From: Streptomyces sp. TRM68416 | GTDB taxonomy: Bacteria > Actinomycetota > Actinomycetes > Streptomycetales > Streptomycetaceae | Assembly (NCBI RefSeq): GCF_014596915.1 | Contig: NZ_JACVWU010000005.1 | Coordinates: forward strand, 1 to 64,000 | Direction of reading: 5' to 3' | DNA length: 64,000 nt | Part shown: one piece after another, positions 18,379-31,845 of the stretch | Position numbering within the stretch: the first letter of the stretch is position 1 | Layout: every line of letters starts with the position of its first letter | The notes under the pieces: generated by a model | What the model was told of the DNA's origin: nothing | What the model saw: only the letters and a program-made list of their open reading frames with translations | Database searches by the model: none | Program-made: the position numbers and the translations under genes

Positions 18379-20879
18379 CAGTGACGACCAGCGCTCCCTC
18401 CGGAGGCGGGGAGGCGGCGGTCCCGCCGGAAGATCTCGTGTCGCTGACGATCGACGGCGCCGAGATCAGCGTGCCGAAGGGCACCCTGGTCATCCGGGCC
18501 GCCGAACAGCTCGGCATCGAGATCCCCCGGTTCTGCGACCATCCGGCACTCGACCCGGCCGGCGCCTGCCGCCAGTGCATCGTCGAGGTCGAGGGCCAGC
18601 GCAAGCCGATGGCCTCGTGCACCATCACCTGCACCGACGGGATGGTGGTGAAGACCCAGCTCAGCTCGCCGGTCGCGGAGAAGGCCCAGAAGGGTGTGAT
18701 GGAGCTCCTGCTCATCAACCACCCGCTGGACTGCCCGGTCTGCGACAAGGGCGGCGAGTGCCCGCTGCAGAACCAGGCCATGTCGCACGGCAACGCCGAG
18801 TCCCGCTTCGAGGGCAGGAAGCGGACGTACGAGAAGCCGGTGCCGATCTCCACGCAGGTGCTGCTCGACCGCGAGCGGTGCGTGCTGTGCGCGCGCTGCA
18901 CCCGCTTCTCCAACCAGATCGCCGGCGACCCGATGATCGAGCTGATCGAGCGGGGCGCCCTGCAGCAGGTCGGCACCGGTGAGGGCGACCCCTTCGAGTC
19001 GTACTTCTCCGGCAACACCATCCAGATCTGCCCGGTCGGCGCGCTCACCTCGGCGGCGTACCGCTTCCGCTCCCGCCCCTTCGACCTGGTCTCCTCGCAC
19101 TCCGTGTGCGAGCACTGCTCCGGCGGCTGCGCGACGCGCACCGACCACCGGCGCGGCAAGGTCATGCGGCGCCTGGCCTCGCCCGACCCGGAGGTCAACG
19201 AGGAGTGGATCTGCGACAAGGGGCGGTTCGCGTTCCGGTACGCGCAGCAGCGGGACCGGATCGAGACGCCTCTGGTGCGCAACGCCGAGGGCGTCCTGGA
19301 ACCGGCCTCCTGGCCGGAGGCGCTGCAGATCGCCGCCCAGGGGCTGCTCGCCTCGCGCGGCCGCACCGGCGTCCTGACCGGCGGCCGCCTCATCATCGAG
19401 GACGCCTACGCCTACAGCAAGTTCGCGCGCGTGGCGCTCGACACCAACGACATCGACTTCCGCGCGCGTGTGCACAGCAGCGAGGAGGCCGACTTCCTCG
19501 CCGCGCAGATCGCCGGACGCGGCCGCGACCTCGACGGTACGGGCGTGACGTACACCGCGCTGGAGAAGGCGCCCGCGGTGCTGCTGGTCGGGTTCGAGGC
19601 CGAGGAGGAGGCGCCCGGCGTCTTCCTGCGGCTGCGCAAGGCCTGGCGCAAGCACGGCCAGCAGGTCTTCTCCCTCGCCACCTACGCCACCCGCGGCCTG
19701 GAGAAGGCCGGCGGAACGCTGCTGCCCGCCGCTCCCGGCACCGAGACCGAGTGGCTGGACGCGCTCGCGAGCGGGGTCGGCCTGGAGGACGGCGGGGCGA
19801 AGGCCGCCGAGGCGCTGCGCGCCGAGGGCGCGGTGATCGTCGTGGGCGAGCGGCTGGCCGCTGTGGGCGGCGGGCTGACCGCCGCCGTACGCGCCGCGTC
19901 GGCGACCGGCGCCCACCTGGTGTGGATTCCGCGCCGGGCGGGGGAGCGCGGGGCCGTCGAGGCCGGTGCGCTTCCGTCGCTGCTGCCGGGCGGCCGTCCG
20001 GCCACCGACCCGCGCGCCCGTGAGGAGGTCGCCGCGGCCTGGGGCCTGGCCGACCTGCCGCACCGCTACGGCCGCGACACCAGCCAGATCGTGGAGGCCG
20101 CCGCCACCGGCGAACTCCAGGCCCTGCTGGTCGCCGGCGTGGAGATCGCCGACCTGCCCGATCCGGCACGCGCGCGTGAGGCGCTCGCCGAGGTCGGCTT
20201 CCTCGTCTCGCTGGAGCTGCGGCCCAGCGAGGTCAGCGAGCGCGCCGACGTGGTCCTTCCGGTGGCCGCCGTCGCCGAGAAGGCCGGCACCTTCCTCAAC
20301 TGGGAGGGCAGGGTGCGCTTCTTCGAGGCCGCGCTCAAGCCCGACCAGATGACGCGCCGCCTGGCCCCGACCGACGGACGCGTCCTGCAGATGCTGGCCG
20401 ACGCCATGGACGTACACCTGGGGCTGCCGGATCTGCGGACCACGCGTGCGGAGCTGGACCGGCTCGGTGCGTGGGACGGGCCGCGGGCCACCGAACCCCT
20501 GGAGACGGCCGCCCAGTTGCCGCGACCGGCCGCCGGTGAGGCCGTGCTGGCCGGACACCGGCTGCTGCTCGACCAGGGCAGGCTCCAGGAGGGCGACGAG
20601 GCGCTCGCGGGGACGCGGCACGCGGCACACGCGCGCGTGTCGGCAGCCACCGCCGCCGAGGCGGGCGTGAAGGACGGCGACGTCCTCGCGGTGACCGGCA
20701 CCGCCGGGACGGTCGAACTTCCGCTCAAGGTCACCGAGATGCCCGACCGGGTGGTCTGGCTCCCGCTGAACTCCACCGGCCACGGCGTCGCCTCCGACAC
20801 CGGGGCCCGGCCCGGCTCCCTCGTCCGCATCGGCCCGTCGACCTCCGCGGCCGAGGCCCCCAAGGAGGTGGAGGCATGA
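18375..20879 (+). CDS. nuoG: NADH-quinone oxidoreductase subunit G
   Basis: An 834-residue multi-cluster subunit. From the N-terminus: a ferredoxin-like [2Fe-2S] domain ([19 protein letters not shown]), the His/Cys cluster N5 motif [14 protein letters not shown], a [4Fe-4S] motif [13 protein letters not shown] with CPVGAL, and the extra N7 motif CEHCSGGC at the start of the molybdopterin-oxidoreductase-like domain. The large C-terminal domain is structural in complex I. Overlaps nuoF and nuoH by 4 bases each. Confidence 0.97.
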   Translation: MTVTTSAPSGGGEAAVPPEDLVSLTIDGAEISVPKGTLVIRAAEQLGIEIPRFCDHPALDPAGACRQCIVEVEGQRKPMASCTITCTDGMVVKTQLSSPVAEKAQKGVMELLLINHPLDCPVCDKGGECPLQNQAMSHGNAESRFEGRKRTYEKPVPISTQVLLDRERCVLCARCTRFSNQIAGDPMIELIERGALQQVGTGEGDPFESYFSGNTIQICPVGALTSAAYRFRSRPFDLVSSHSVCEHCSGGCATRTDHRRGKVMRRLASPDPEVNEEWICDKGRFAFRYAQQRDRIETPLVRNAEGVLEPASWPEALQIAAQGLLASRGRTGVLTGGRLIIEDAYAYSKFARVALDTNDIDFRARVHSSEEADFLAAQIAGRGRDLDGTGVTYTALEKAPAVLLVGFEAEEEAPGVFLRLRKAWRKHGQQVFSLATYATRGLEKAGGTLLPAAPGTETEWLDALASGVGLEDGGAKAAEALRAEGAVIVVGERLAAVGGGLTAAVRAASATGAHLVWIPRRAGERGAVEAGALPSLLPGGRPATDPRAREEVAAAWGLADLPHRYGRDTSQIVEAAATGELQALLVAGVEIADLPDPARAREALAEVGFLVSLELRPSEVSERADVVLPVAAVAEKAGTFLNWEGRVRFFEAALKPDQMTRRLAPTDGRVLQMLADAMDVHLGLPDLRTTRAELDRLGAWDGPRATEPLETAAQLPRPAAGEAVLAGHRLLLDQGRLQEGDEALAGTRHAAHARVSAATAAEAGVKDGDVLAVTGTAGTVELPLKVTEMPDRVVWLPLNSTGHGVASDTGARPGSLVRIGPSTSAAEAPKEVEA

Positions 20880-22234
20880 GCCCGTATCTCGCCGCTGAAG
20901 ACCTCTCGATGTTCGGCCGCGACCCCTGGTGGCTGGTCGTCATCAAGGCGGTGTTCTGCTTCGCCTTCATGATGCTGACCGTGCTGATCTCCATCGTCAT
21001 GGAGCGCAAGGTCGTCGGCTGGATGCAGCGCCGGGTCGGCCCCAACCGGCACGGCCCCTGGGGCATGCTCCAGTCGCTCGCCGACGGCGTGAAGCTGATG
21101 CTCAAGGAAGACATCATCGTCAAACGCGCGGACAAGGTGGTCTACGTCCTCGCGCCGATCATCGCCGCCATCCCGGCCTTCATGGCCATCGCGGTGATCC
21201 CCTTCGGTCCGGCGGGCAACGAGATCTCGATCTTCGGCCAGCGCACCACGATGCAGCTCACCGACCTGCCGGTCGCGATGCTCTACATCCTGGCCATCGG
21301 CTCGCTGGGGGTGTACGGCTTCGTCCTCGGTGGCTGGGCCTCCGGATCGACGTACCCGCTGCTCGGCGGTATCCGCTCGTGCGCCCAGATGATCTCGTAC
21401 GAGATCGCCATGGGCGCGGCCTTCGCGTCGGTGTTCCTCTACTCCGGTTCGATGTCGACCTCGACGATCGTCGGAGCCCAGCAGGACCGCTGGTACGTCA
21501 TCCTGCTGCCGGTCTCGTTCCTGATCTACATGGTGACGATGATCGGTGAGTCCAGCCGGGCCCCGTTCGACATGCCGGAGTCCGAGGGCGACCTGGTCGG
21601 CGGCTTCAACACCGAGTACAGCTCCATCAAGTTCGCCATCTTCATGCTCTGCGAGTACGTCCACATGATCACCGTGTCGATGATCGCGGTGACGCTGTTC
21701 CTCGGCGGCTGGCGGGCCCCCTGGCCCATCAGCACCTTCTGGGAGGGCGCGAACCACGGCTGGTGGCCGATGCTCTGGTTCGTCGTCAAGCTCCAAATGC
21801 TGATCTTCTTCTTCGTGTGGCTGCGCGGCACCCTCCCCCGGGTCCGCTACGACCAGCTGATGAAGCTCGGGTGGAAGGTGCTCCTCCCGATCGCCGTGGT
21901 GTGGCTGATGCTCGTCGCCACCGTGCGCGCCCTCCGCAACGAGGGCTACGACTTCGCCGACATCGCGCTCTACGTCGCCGGCGGTGTCTTCGTGCTCCTG
22001 CTGCTCTCCTTCGTCGCGGACATGATCCGAGGGAAGCCGAAGGAGGAGCCCGCTCCGAGCGCCGCATTCGACCCGACGGCGGGTGGATTCCCCGTACCGC
22101 CGCTGCCGGGACAGGAGTTGCCGCCGGTACCGCGGCGCCGTTCGCGCAGCGAGCGGGAGCTGATTGTCAGTGGCGCAGTGAATACTCAGAGTGACGACGG
22201 ATCTCTGGATGGAAAGGAGGCGTCCGATGGCTGA
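20876..22234 (+). CDS. nuoH: NADH-quinone oxidoreductase subunit H
   Basis: A 452-residue polytopic subunit linking the peripheral and membrane arms. Diagnostic segments are [20 protein letters not shown] and [20 protein letters not shown], the latter on the quinone-channel loop. It has an about 60-residue Pro-rich hydrophilic C-terminal tail not found in E. coli. Its 3' end overlaps nuoI by 8 bases. Confidence 0.97.
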   Translation: MSPYLAAEDLSMFGRDPWWLVVIKAVFCFAFMMLTVLISIVMERKVVGWMQRRVGPNRHGPWGMLQSLADGVKLMLKEDIIVKRADKVVYVLAPIIAAIPAFMAIAVIPFGPAGNEISIFGQRTTMQLTDLPVAMLYILAIGSLGVYGFVLGGWASGSTYPLLGGIRSCAQMISYEIAMGAAFASVFLYSGSMSTSTIVGAQQDRWYVILLPVSFLIYMVTMIGESSRAPFDMPESEGDLVGGFNTEYSSIKFAIFMLCEYVHMITVSMIAVTLFLGGWRAPWPISTFWEGANHGWWPMLWFVVKLQMLIFFFVWLRGTLPRVRYDQLMKLGWKVLLPIAVVWLMLVATVRALRNEGYDFADIALYVAGGVFVLLLLSFVADMIRGKPKEEPAPSAAFDPTAGGFPVPPLPGQELPPVPRRRSRSERELIVSGAVNTQSDDGSLDGKEASDG

Positions 22235-22877
22235 GGAGCCCAAGGAGACCGGGCAGACAAAGCCTGGCTTCCAGAACCCCGTGGCCGGCTTCGGCGTGAC
22301 CTTCAAGGCCATGTTCAAGAAGCGGCTGACCGAGCAGTACCCGGAAGAGCAGAAGACCACCGCTCCGCGCTTCCACGGACGGCACCAGCTCAACCGCCAT
22401 CCGGACGGCCTGGAGAAGTGCGTCGGCTGCGAGCTGTGCGCCTGGGCCTGCCCCGCCGATGCGATCTACGTCGAGGGCGCGGACAACACCGACGAGGAGC
22501 GCTACTCGCCGGGCGAGCGGTACGGCAGGGTGTACCAGATCAACTACGCCCGCTGCATCCTGTGCGGACTGTGCATCGAGGCGTGCCCCACGCGCGCGTT
22601 GACCATGACGAACGAGTTCGAGCTCGCCGACTCCAGCCGCGCCAACCTCATCTACACCAAGGAGCAGCTGCTCGCCGGTCTTGAGGACGGCATGGTGGAC
22701 TCCCCGCACGCGATGTACCCCGGGACGGACGAACAGGACTACTACCGGGGGCTGGTGACGGAGGCCGCGCCCGGCACCGAGCGGCAGGTGCCCCACACCA
22801 AGGGCGAGGTGGTGCAGGAGGCCGCCTCCACCTTCGGAGCGGACGAGCCGGCGTCGGAGAAGGTGATCGGCCGATGA
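22227..22877 (+). CDS. nuoI: NADH-quinone oxidoreductase subunit I
   Basis: A 216-residue subunit with two [4Fe-4S] clusters (N6a and N6b): [16 protein letters not shown] and [17 protein letters not shown] chose ATG 22227 because GGAAAGGAGG lies 8 bases upstream, within the end of nuoH; the frame is open 12 residues further upstream without a ribosome site. The C-terminus after residue 150 is an acidic extension. Confidence 0.96.
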   Translation: MAEEPKETGQTKPGFQNPVAGFGVTFKAMFKKRLTEQYPEEQKTTAPRFHGRHQLNRHPDGLEKCVGCELCAWACPADAIYVEGADNTDEERYSPGERYGRVYQINYARCILCGLCIEACPTRALTMTNEFELADSSRANLIYTKEQLLAGLEDGMVDSPHAMYPGTDEQDYYRGLVTEAAPGTERQVPHTKGEVVQEAASTFGADEPASEKVIGR

Positions 22878-23692
22878 CCGCGCAACTGGCCGCCTACTCC
22901 ACCTCCACCGGCGAGGCCTTCCAGTTCTGGGTCCTCGGCACGGTCGCGGTGATCGGCGCCCTGTGCACCGTCTTCATGAAGAAGGCCGTGCACAGCGCGC
23001 TCTGCCTGGCCGGCACCATGATCATCCTGGCGGTGTTCTACCTCGCCAACGGCGCCTACTTCCTGGGCGTCGTACAGATCGTCGTCTACACCGGCGCGAT
23101 CATGATGCTGTTCCTCTTCGTGGTGATGCTCGTCGGCGTCACGGCGGCGGACTCGCTGAAGGAGACCATCAAGGGCCAGCGCTGGCTGGCCCTTCTGTGC
23201 GGCCTCGGCTTCGGCATCCTGCTGACCGCCGGCATCGGCAACGCCTCCCTCTCGGAGTTCAACGGCCTCGCGCAGGCCAACGCGGGCGGCAACGTGGAGG
23301 GCCTGGCGGCCCTCATCTTCACCAAGTACGTCTTCGCCTTCGAGATCACCGGCGCCCTGCTCATCACGGCCGCCGTCGGCGCCATGGTGCTCACCCACCG
23401 GGAGCGCACCGAGCGTGCCAAGACCCAGCGGGAGCTGGCCGAGCAGCGGGTGCGCGAGGGCAAGCACCTCCCGCCGCTGCCGGCGCCCGGTGTGTACGCC
23501 CGGCACAACGCCGTGGACATCGCCGGACTGCTGCCCGACGGCACCCCCTCGGAGCTCACCGTCAGCAAGACGCTGCGCGACCGCGGCCAGATCCGTGACG
23601 TGTCCACCGAGGCGCTCAACGACCTCAAGGCACTGGAGCAGCGCGCCGAGGACCGCCTGGAGCGCACGGACCACAGGAAGGCGGCGAAGTGA
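22874..23692 (+). CDS. nuoJ: NADH-quinone oxidoreductase subunit J
   Basis: A 272-residue membrane subunit with about five helices in the first 170 residues, including the conserved [20 protein letters not shown]. The last 100 residues are hydrophilic and charged, an extension relative to the 184-residue E. coli protein. Overlaps nuoI and nuoK by 4 bases. Confidence 0.96.
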   Translation: MTAQLAAYSTSTGEAFQFWVLGTVAVIGALCTVFMKKAVHSALCLAGTMIILAVFYLANGAYFLGVVQIVVYTGAIMMLFLFVVMLVGVTAADSLKETIKGQRWLALLCGLGFGILLTAGIGNASLSEFNGLAQANAGGNVEGLAALIFTKYVFAFEITGALLITAAVGAMVLTHRERTERAKTQRELAEQRVREGKHLPPLPAPGVYARHNAVDIAGLLPDGTPSELTVSKTLRDRGQIRDVSTEALNDLKALEQRAEDRLERTDHRKAAK

Positions 23693-23988
23693 ACCCCGTC
23701 AACTATCTCTATCTCGCCGCTCTGCTGTTCACCATCGGCGCCACCGGCGTGCTGATCCGGCGCAACGCGATCGTGGTGTTCATGTGCGTCGAGCTCATGC
23801 TCAACGCCTGCAACCTCTCGCTCGTCGCCTTCTCCCGGATGCACGGCAATCTCGACGGCCAGATCATCGCCTTCTTCACGATGGTCGTCGCCGCCGCGGA
23901 GGTCGTGGTCGGGCTCGCGATCATCGTGTCGCTGTTCCGTTCCCGCCACTCGGCCTCGGTCGACGACGCCAGCCTGATGAAGCTGTAA
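23689..23988 (+). CDS. nuoK: NADH-quinone oxidoreductase subunit K
   Basis: A 99-residue three-helix MrpC-like subunit. The buried glutamates of the proton path are visible in [17 protein letters not shown] and [16 protein letters not shown] 23689 overlaps the nuoJ stop. Confidence 0.97.
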   Translation: MNPVNYLYLAALLFTIGATGVLIRRNAIVVFMCVELMLNACNLSLVAFSRMHGNLDGQIIAFFTMVVAAAEVVVGLAIIVSLFRSRHSASVDDASLMKL

Positions 23989-24003
23989 GGGGCGCTGGAC
24001 CGT

Positions 24004-25974
24004 ATGAATGCAGAGAACCTGATTGCGCTGCTCATCGCGGCGCCCCTGCTCGGAGCGGCGGTCCTGCTGTGCGGTGGCCGGCGCCTGGACGCCGTCGGCC
24101 ACTGGATCGGCACGCTGCTCGCGGCCCTGTCCTTCGTGTTCGGCGTCATCCTCTTCACCGACCTGCTCGGCAAGGACGCCGAACACCGGACGCTGACACA
24201 GCACCTGTTCAGCTGGATCCCGGTGGAGGGCTTCCAGGCGGACGTCGCCTTCCGCCTCGACCAGCTGTCGATGACGTTCGTCCTGCTGATCACCGGTGTC
24301 GGCACGCTGATCCACCTGTACTCGGTCGGGTACATGGAGCACGACGAGCGCCGCCGCCGCTTCTTCGGCTATCTGAACCTGTTCCTCGCGGCGATGCTGC
24401 TGCTCGTCCTCGCCGACAACTACCTGCTGCTGTACGTCGGCTGGGAGGGCGTCGGCCTCGCCTCCTTCCTGCTCATCGGCTTCTGGCAGCACAAGCCCAG
24501 CGCCGCCACGGCCGCGAAGAAGGCGTTCCTGGTCAACCGCGTCGGCGACATGGGTCTGTCGATCGCCATCCTGATCATGTTCACCACCTTCGGGACCTTC
24601 GCCTTCGGCCCGGTGCTCGGCACCGGCGAAGAGGCCGGGCTCGTCGCCGACACCTCCGAGGGCAGGCTCACCGCCATCGCCCTGATGCTGCTGCTCGCCG
24701 CCTGCGGCAAGTCCGCCCAGGTGCCGCTGCAGTCCTGGCTCGGGGACGCGATGGAGGGCCCGACCCCGGTCTCGGCTCTTATCCACGCCGCCACGATGGT
24801 GACCGCGGGCGTCTACCTGATCGTCCGCTCCGGAGCGATCTTCAACGCCGCTCCCGACGCGCAGCTGGTCGTCACCATCGTCGGTGCCGTCACGCTCCTG
24901 TTCGGTGCGATCGTCGGTTGCGCGAAGGACGACATCAAGAAGGCGCTGGCCGGCTCGACCATGTCGCAGATCGGCTACATGGTGCTCGCCGCCGGCCTCG
25001 GCCCGATCGGCTACGTCTTCGCGATCATGCACCTGGTGACGCACGGCTTCTTCAAGGCCGGTCTGTTCCTCGGCGCCGGTTCGGTCATGCACGGCATGAA
25101 CGACGAGGTCGACATGAGGAAGTACGGCGGCCTGCGCAAGTACATGCCGGTCACCTTCGTCACCTTCGGGCTCGGCTACCTCGCCATCATCGGCTTCCCG
25201 GGTCTGTCCGGCTTCTTCTCCAAGGACAAGATCATCGAGGCGGCGTTCGCCAAGGGCGGCACCGAGGGCTGGATCCTCGGCGGCTGCGCCCTGCTCGGCG
25301 CGGCCATCACCGCGTACTACATGACGCGTGTGATGCTGCTGACGTTCTTCGGAGAGGAGCGCTGGCGGAACCGGCCCACGGCCTCCCCGGCCGGGCCGAG
25401 CGCGGAGCCGGCCGCCGAGCACCGCGGCGAGCACGCCGAACCGCACCCGCACGAGTCGCCCCGCTCCATGACGATCCCGATGATCCTGCTGGCCTTCGGA
25501 TCGGTCTTCGCCGGCGGCCTGTTCAGTGTCGGCGACCGCTTCCTGCACTGGCTGGAGCCCATCACTGGACACGACCACGGCGATGCGCCGCTCAGCGCGG
25601 CCGCGGTCACCTCGTGCACGGTGGCCGTGATGGTCATCGGCGTCACCGTCGCGTACCTCCAGTACGGCCGCAGGCCGGTCCCGGTCGTCGCCCCGCGCGG
25701 CTCGCTGCTCACCCGGGCCGCCCGGCGCGACCTGCTCCAGGACGACTTCAACCACGTCGTCCTCGTCCGCGGCGGCGAGCACCTCACGCGGTCCCTGGTC
25801 TACGTCGACCACACGCTGGTCGACGGCGTCGTCAACGGCACGGCGGCCTCGGTCGGCGGCCTGTCCGGACGGCTGCGCCGACTGCAGAACGGCTTCGCGC
25901 GGTCGTACGCGGTCTCGATGTTCGGCGGTGCGGCGGTCCTCGTCGCCGCGACCCTGCTGATGAGGGCGGTCTGA
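24004..25974 (+). CDS. nuoL: NADH-quinone oxidoreductase subunit L
   Basis: A 656-residue antiporter-like subunit at the distal end of the membrane arm. Conserved pieces include [40 protein letters not shown] and [17 protein letters not shown] hydrophilic insertion near residues 455-490 is rich in His, Glu and Pro (including [14 protein letters not shown]), longer than in E. coli. It is 15 bp behind nuoK. Confidence 0.97.
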   Translation: MNAENLIALLIAAPLLGAAVLLCGGRRLDAVGHWIGTLLAALSFVFGVILFTDLLGKDAEHRTLTQHLFSWIPVEGFQADVAFRLDQLSMTFVLLITGVGTLIHLYSVGYMEHDERRRRFFGYLNLFLAAMLLLVLADNYLLLYVGWEGVGLASFLLIGFWQHKPSAATAAKKAFLVNRVGDMGLSIAILIMFTTFGTFAFGPVLGTGEEAGLVADTSEGRLTAIALMLLLAACGKSAQVPLQSWLGDAMEGPTPVSALIHAATMVTAGVYLIVRSGAIFNAAPDAQLVVTIVGAVTLLFGAIVGCAKDDIKKALAGSTMSQIGYMVLAAGLGPIGYVFAIMHLVTHGFFKAGLFLGAGSVMHGMNDEVDMRKYGGLRKYMPVTFVTFGLGYLAIIGFPGLSGFFSKDKIIEAAFAKGGTEGWILGGCALLGAAITAYYMTRVMLLTFFGEERWRNRPTASPAGPSAEPAAEHRGEHAEPHPHESPRSMTIPMILLAFGSVFAGGLFSVGDRFLHWLEPITGHDHGDAPLSAAAVTSCTVAVMVIGVTVAYLQYGRRPVPVVAPRGSLLTRAARRDLLQDDFNHVVLVRGGEHLTRSLVYVDHTLVDGVVNGTAASVGGLSGRLRRLQNGFARSYAVSMFGGAAVLVAATLLMRAV

Positions 25975-25979
25975 TACCG

Positions 25980-27551
25980 ATGTCCTTTCCCCTGCTGACA
26001 GCGACGGCGGCGCTCCCCGCGATCGGAGCGGTGGCCACGGCCGCCGTGCCGGCCGCGCAGCGCACCGCCGCCAAGTGGCTGGCGCTGCTCTTCTCGCTCG
26101 GCACGCTCGCGCTCGCCGTCACCGTCCTGGTCCGCTTCGACCCGGACGGCGACCGCTACCAGCTCACCGAGTCCCACTCCTGGATCAAGGAGTTCGGGGT
26201 CCGGTACGAACTGGGCGTGGACGGCATCGGGGTGGCGCTCATCGCGCTCACCGCCGTCCTCATCCCCTTCATCATCCTGGCCGGCTGGCACGACGCCGAC
26301 CCGCTGGAGACCGGAAGCCGCCGCTGGCGGCCGACGCAGGGCTTCTTCGCCCTGATCCTGGCCGTCGAGGCGATGGTGATCATCTCCTTCGAGGCCACCG
26401 ACGTCTTCCTCTTCTACATCTTCTTCGAAGCCATGCTCATCCCGATGTACTTCCTCATCGGAGGCTTCGGGGACCGTGCCCACGAGCACGGCGAGAAGGT
26501 GGCGGCGACACAACGCTCGTACGCGGCCGTGAAGTTCCTCCTGTACAACCTGGCCGGCGGTCTGATCATGCTGGCCGCGGTGATCGGCCTGTACGTGGTC
26601 GCCGGGAACTTCTCGCTCACCGAGATCGCCGAGGCCCGGGCCAACGGTTCCCTGGACATGGCGACCAGCACCGAACGGTGGCTGTTCCTGGGCTTCTTCT
26701 TCGCCTTCGCGGTGAAGGCCCCGCTGTGGCCGCTGCACACCTGGCTGCCCAACGCGATGGGGGAGGCCACCGCCCCGGTCGCCGTCCTCATCACCGCGGT
26801 CGTCGACAAGGTGGGCACCTTCGCGATGCTCCGCTTCTGCCTCCAGCTGTTCCCGGAGGCGTCGAAGTGGGCGACGCCCGCGATCCTCGTCCTGGCGTTG
26901 ATCAGCATCATCTACGGCGCTCTGCTCGCCGTGGGCCAGCGCGACATCAAGCGGCTGGTCGCCTACGCGTCGATCTCGCACTTCGGCTTCATCATCATGG
27001 GCATCTTCGCGATGACCAGCCAGGGCCAGTCCGGCGCGACGCTCTACATGGTCAACCACGGCATCTCGACGGCGGCGTTGATGCTGGTGGCCGGCTTCCT
27101 GATCTCGCGGCGCGGCTCGCGGCTCATCGCCGACTACGGCGGAGTGCAGAAGGTCGCTCCGGTACTCGCCGGCACCTTCCTGATCGGCGGCCTGGCGACC
27201 CTGTCGCTGCCCGGACTCGCACCGTTCGTCAGCGAGTTCCTGGTCCTGGTCGGCACATTCGCCGCGTACCCGGTGGTCGGCATCATCGCCACCTTCGGCA
27301 TCGTGCTCGCCGCGCTCTACACCCTGGTGCTCTACCAGCGCACGATGACCGGGCCGGTGAAGCCGGAGGTCTCCGCCATGCCGGATCTCAGGGTACGTGA
27401 ACTCGCCGTCGTCACCCCGCTGATCGTGCTGCTGATCTTCCTGGGCGTCTACCCGAAGCCCGTCACGGACATCGTCAACCCGGCGGTCGAGCAGACCATG
27501 TCCGACGTACAGAAGAAGGACCCCCAGCCCGAGGTGGAGGCGGCCAAGTGA
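25980..27551 (+). CDS. nuoM: NADH-quinone oxidoreductase subunit M
   Basis: A 523-residue antiporter-like subunit. Diagnostic segments are FEATDVFLFYIFFEAMLIPM, KAPLWPLHTWLPNAMGEAT and RDIKRLVAYASISHFGFI. The frame is open far upstream as the shadow of nuoL; the true start is ATG 25980, five bases after the nuoL stop. Its stop overlaps the nuoN GTG. Confidence 0.97.
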   Translation: MSFPLLTATAALPAIGAVATAAVPAAQRTAAKWLALLFSLGTLALAVTVLVRFDPDGDRYQLTESHSWIKEFGVRYELGVDGIGVALIALTAVLIPFIILAGWHDADPLETGSRRWRPTQGFFALILAVEAMVIISFEATDVFLFYIFFEAMLIPMYFLIGGFGDRAHEHGEKVAATQRSYAAVKFLLYNLAGGLIMLAAVIGLYVVAGNFSLTEIAEARANGSLDMATSTERWLFLGFFFAFAVKAPLWPLHTWLPNAMGEATAPVAVLITAVVDKVGTFAMLRFCLQLFPEASKWATPAILVLALISIIYGALLAVGQRDIKRLVAYASISHFGFIIMGIFAMTSQGQSGATLYMVNHGISTAALMLVAGFLISRRGSRLIADYGGVQKVAPVLAGTFLIGGLATLSLPGLAPFVSEFLVLVGTFAAYPVVGIIATFGIVLAALYTLVLYQRTMTGPVKPEVSAMPDLRVRELAVVTPLIVLLIFLGVYPKPVTDIVNPAVEQTMSDVQKKDPQPEVEAAK

Positions 27552-29197
27552 GCGCATCAGCCGTCCACAGCCTGTGGACAACCGCGGCCGACCCGATCTC
27601 GAAGATCGACGCGCCGAAGATCGAATACGGGCAATTGTCGCCCATGCTGATCGTCGTCGGTGCGGCGGTCCTCGGAGTGCTCATCGAGGCGCTCGTGCCG
27701 CGCAAGTCCCGTTACTACGCCCAGGTGTTCCTCTCCGCCGTCGCGCTCATCGCGGCCTTCGCCGCGGTCGTGGCGCTCGCGGTGGACGGGTACGGCACCA
27801 CGAAGGCGGGCATCGCGGCGATGGGCGCCATCGCCGTCGACGGGCCGGCGCTCTTCCTGCAGGGCACGATCCTGCTGGCCGGACTGGTCGGCCTGTTCAC
27901 CTTCGCCGAGCGGCGGCTGGATCCGGAAGCGCACGGCAACCGGGTGGACTCCTTCGTCGCCCAGGCCGGGGCCGTGCCGGGCAGCGACGGCGAGAAGGCC
28001 GCTGTCAAGGCCGGGTTCACCACGACCGAGGTGTTCCCGCTGCTGCTCTTCGCCGTCGCGGGCATGCTGGTCTTCCCGGCGGCCAACGACCTGCTGACGC
28101 TGTTCATCGCGCTGGAGGTCTTCTCGCTGCCGCTGTACCTGATGTGCGCCCTCGCCCGCCGCAAGCGGCTGATGTCGCAGGAAGCGGCCGTGAAGTACTT
28201 CCTGCTCGGGGCGTTCGCCTCCGCGTTCACCCTGTTCGGCATCGCGCTGCTGTACGGCTACGCGGGCTCCGTGTCGTACGCGACGATCGCGCAGGTCGTC
28301 GACGGCACGATCACCACCGTCGACCCGGCCCTCGCGGACACCATGGGCAACGACGCGCTGCTGCTCATCGGCGCCGCCATGATCGTCGCGGGTCTGCTGT
28401 TCAAGGTGGGCGCGGTGCCGTTCCACATGTGGACGCCCGATGTGTACCAGGGCGCGCCCACCCCGTTGACCGGCTTCATGGCCGCGGCGACGAAGGTGGC
28501 CGCCTTCGGGGCGCTGCTGCGCATCCTCTACGTCGTGCTGCCCGGCCTGCGCTGGGACTGGCGGCCGGTCATGTGGGGCGTCGCGATCGTCACCATGCTG
28601 GGCGGCGCGATCGTCGCGATCACCCAGACCGACATCAAGCGGCTGCTGGCGTACTCGTCGATCGCCCACGCGGGCTTCATCCTCGCGGGCGTCATCGCCA
28701 CCACACCGGACGGCATCTCGTCGGTCCTCTTCTACCTGGGCGCCTACTCGTTCGTGACGATCGGGGCGTTCGCGGTGGTGACCCTGGTGCGCGACGCCGG
28801 CGGCGAGGCGACGCACCTGTCCAAGTGGGCCGGTCTCGGCCGCCGTTCGCCGCTCGTGGCGGCCGTGTTCGCGGTGTTCCTGCTGGCCTTCGCGGGCATT
28901 CCGCTGACCTCCGGCTTCGCCGGGAAGTTCGCCGTGTTCAAGGCGGCGGCGGAGGGCGGCGCGGCCCCGCTGGTCGTGGTCGGTGTGATCTCGTCGGCCA
29001 TCGCGGCGTTCTTCTACATCCGCGTCATCGTGCTGATGTTCTTCAGCGAGCCGCGGCCCGAGGGGCCGACCGTCGCCGTCCCGTCGCCGCTGACGATGAC
29101 GGCGATCGGGGTGGGCGTGGCGGTCACGCTGGTGCTCGGCGTGGCGCCGCAGTACTTCCTGGACCTGGCCGGCCAGGCGGGAGTGTTCGTGCGCTGA
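27548..29197 (+). CDS. nuoN: NADH-quinone oxidoreductase subunit N
   Basis: A 549-residue antiporter-like subunit and last gene of the operon. It shows LFIALEVFSLPLYLMCALAR, KVGAVPFHMWTPDVYQGAPT and TDIKRLLAYSSIAHAGFIL. GTG 27548 overlaps the nuoM stop. A hairpin terminator begins 20 bases after the stop codon. Confidence 0.97.
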   Translation: MSASAVHSLWTTAADPISKIDAPKIEYGQLSPMLIVVGAAVLGVLIEALVPRKSRYYAQVFLSAVALIAAFAAVVALAVDGYGTTKAGIAAMGAIAVDGPALFLQGTILLAGLVGLFTFAERRLDPEAHGNRVDSFVAQAGAVPGSDGEKAAVKAGFTTTEVFPLLLFAVAGMLVFPAANDLLTLFIALEVFSLPLYLMCALARRKRLMSQEAAVKYFLLGAFASAFTLFGIALLYGYAGSVSYATIAQVVDGTITTVDPALADTMGNDALLLIGAAMIVAGLLFKVGAVPFHMWTPDVYQGAPTPLTGFMAAATKVAAFGALLRILYVVLPGLRWDWRPVMWGVAIVTMLGGAIVAITQTDIKRLLAYSSIAHAGFILAGVIATTPDGISSVLFYLGAYSFVTIGAFAVVTLVRDAGGEATHLSKWAGLGRRSPLVAAVFAVFLLAFAGIPLTSGFAGKFAVFKAAAEGGAAPLVVVGVISSAIAAFFYIRVIVLMFFSEPRPEGPTVAVPSPLTMTAIGVGVAVTLVLGVAPQYFLDLAGQAGVFVR

Positions 29198-29217
29198 CCT
29201 GCGGTGTGTGAGCGGTG

Positions 29218-29247
29218 GGCCCCGGTTCCCTTCAGGGAGCCGGGGCC
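29218..29247 (+). terminator. Terminator of the nuo operon
   Basis: A hairpin with 13-bp arms GGCCCCGGTTCCC and GGGAGCCGGGGCC (one G-U pair in RNA) and the tetraloop TTCA, 20 bases beyond the nuoN stop. A short TGT follows. Confidence 0.85.
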
Positions 29248-29258
29248 TGTCGCGTCCG

Positions 29259-29570
29259 TCAGGGGGCCGGGTTCGCCGGGCACGTGACTGCGGGATGCGT
29301 GGGGTTGAACAGACCGCTGCTTGCCGACGCCGTCCTCGGCCTGCACGATCCACTCCACGGCGATGAGCGTGCGTCCGGTCGGACCGTTCTCGTAGAGGAC
29401 GGCGGCAGGCTTCCTGGGGTCGGTCCTCCCGACGTTCGCTTCCTTGACGCAGTGGTAGCCCGTGCCGGACACGCACGGCGTGGGCCGGAAGCCGTTGCCG
29501 ACGGCGAACGGCTCGTGCCCGTACGGCGCCGTCGCCGCGTACGCCTTGGCCAGTTCCGTCCAGACGAGAA
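29259..29570 (-). pseudogene. Decayed secreted hypothetical protein (frameshifted remnant)
   Basis: On the minus strand one frame reads PCVSGTGYHCVKEANVG, TDPRKPAAVLYE and LIAVEWIVQAEDG, which I recognise as the core of a secreted actinobacterial protein family of unknown function. The typical C-terminus (GLFNPTHPAVTC) appears next, but in a different frame ending at 29259. The stretch between VEW and NP is also shorter than in intact relatives. The upstream part has no signal peptide and is replaced by a duplicated 19-bp GC-rich segment near 29604-29645. It lies directly downstream of nuoN. Confidence 0.5.
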
Positions 29571-29776
29571 CAGGTCGGGGTCGGGCGCGGCCTGCGCGGG
29601 TAGAGCCTGTCCCGGCCGGAAGAGCCTGTCCCGGCCGGTGGGGCCCTGCCGGATGACGACGGCCATTCGAATGACTACCGAACGTCACGAGGCAGCCTGT
29701 GGATAACTCCGGCGCTGTCGGTGCGGACGCCTATCGTGGACGCAGTGGTCGAGGAGCGACGGACGGGGGCACGGCG

Positions 29777-31738
<1,962 letters not shown>

Positions 31739-31845
31739 AGGCGTCCAGGCTGAGCGGGCGGGGCAGCGCCTCGAAAGGGCGCCGGAAACCGCGCGCCCGG
31801 CCCTCACCCAGCCGCAACCGAAGAACGCCCGGCCTGCGAGCGCCC

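Noticed and set aside
18120..20783. An 887-residue minus-strand frame opposite nuoG
   Set aside because: Antisense shadow of nuoG with no recognisable domains.
29014..29688. A 224-residue minus-strand frame taken as an intact gene
   Set aside because: It runs through the nuo terminator into antisense nuoN and loses family similarity after VEWIVQ; the true C-terminus is in another frame, so it is treated as a pseudogene.
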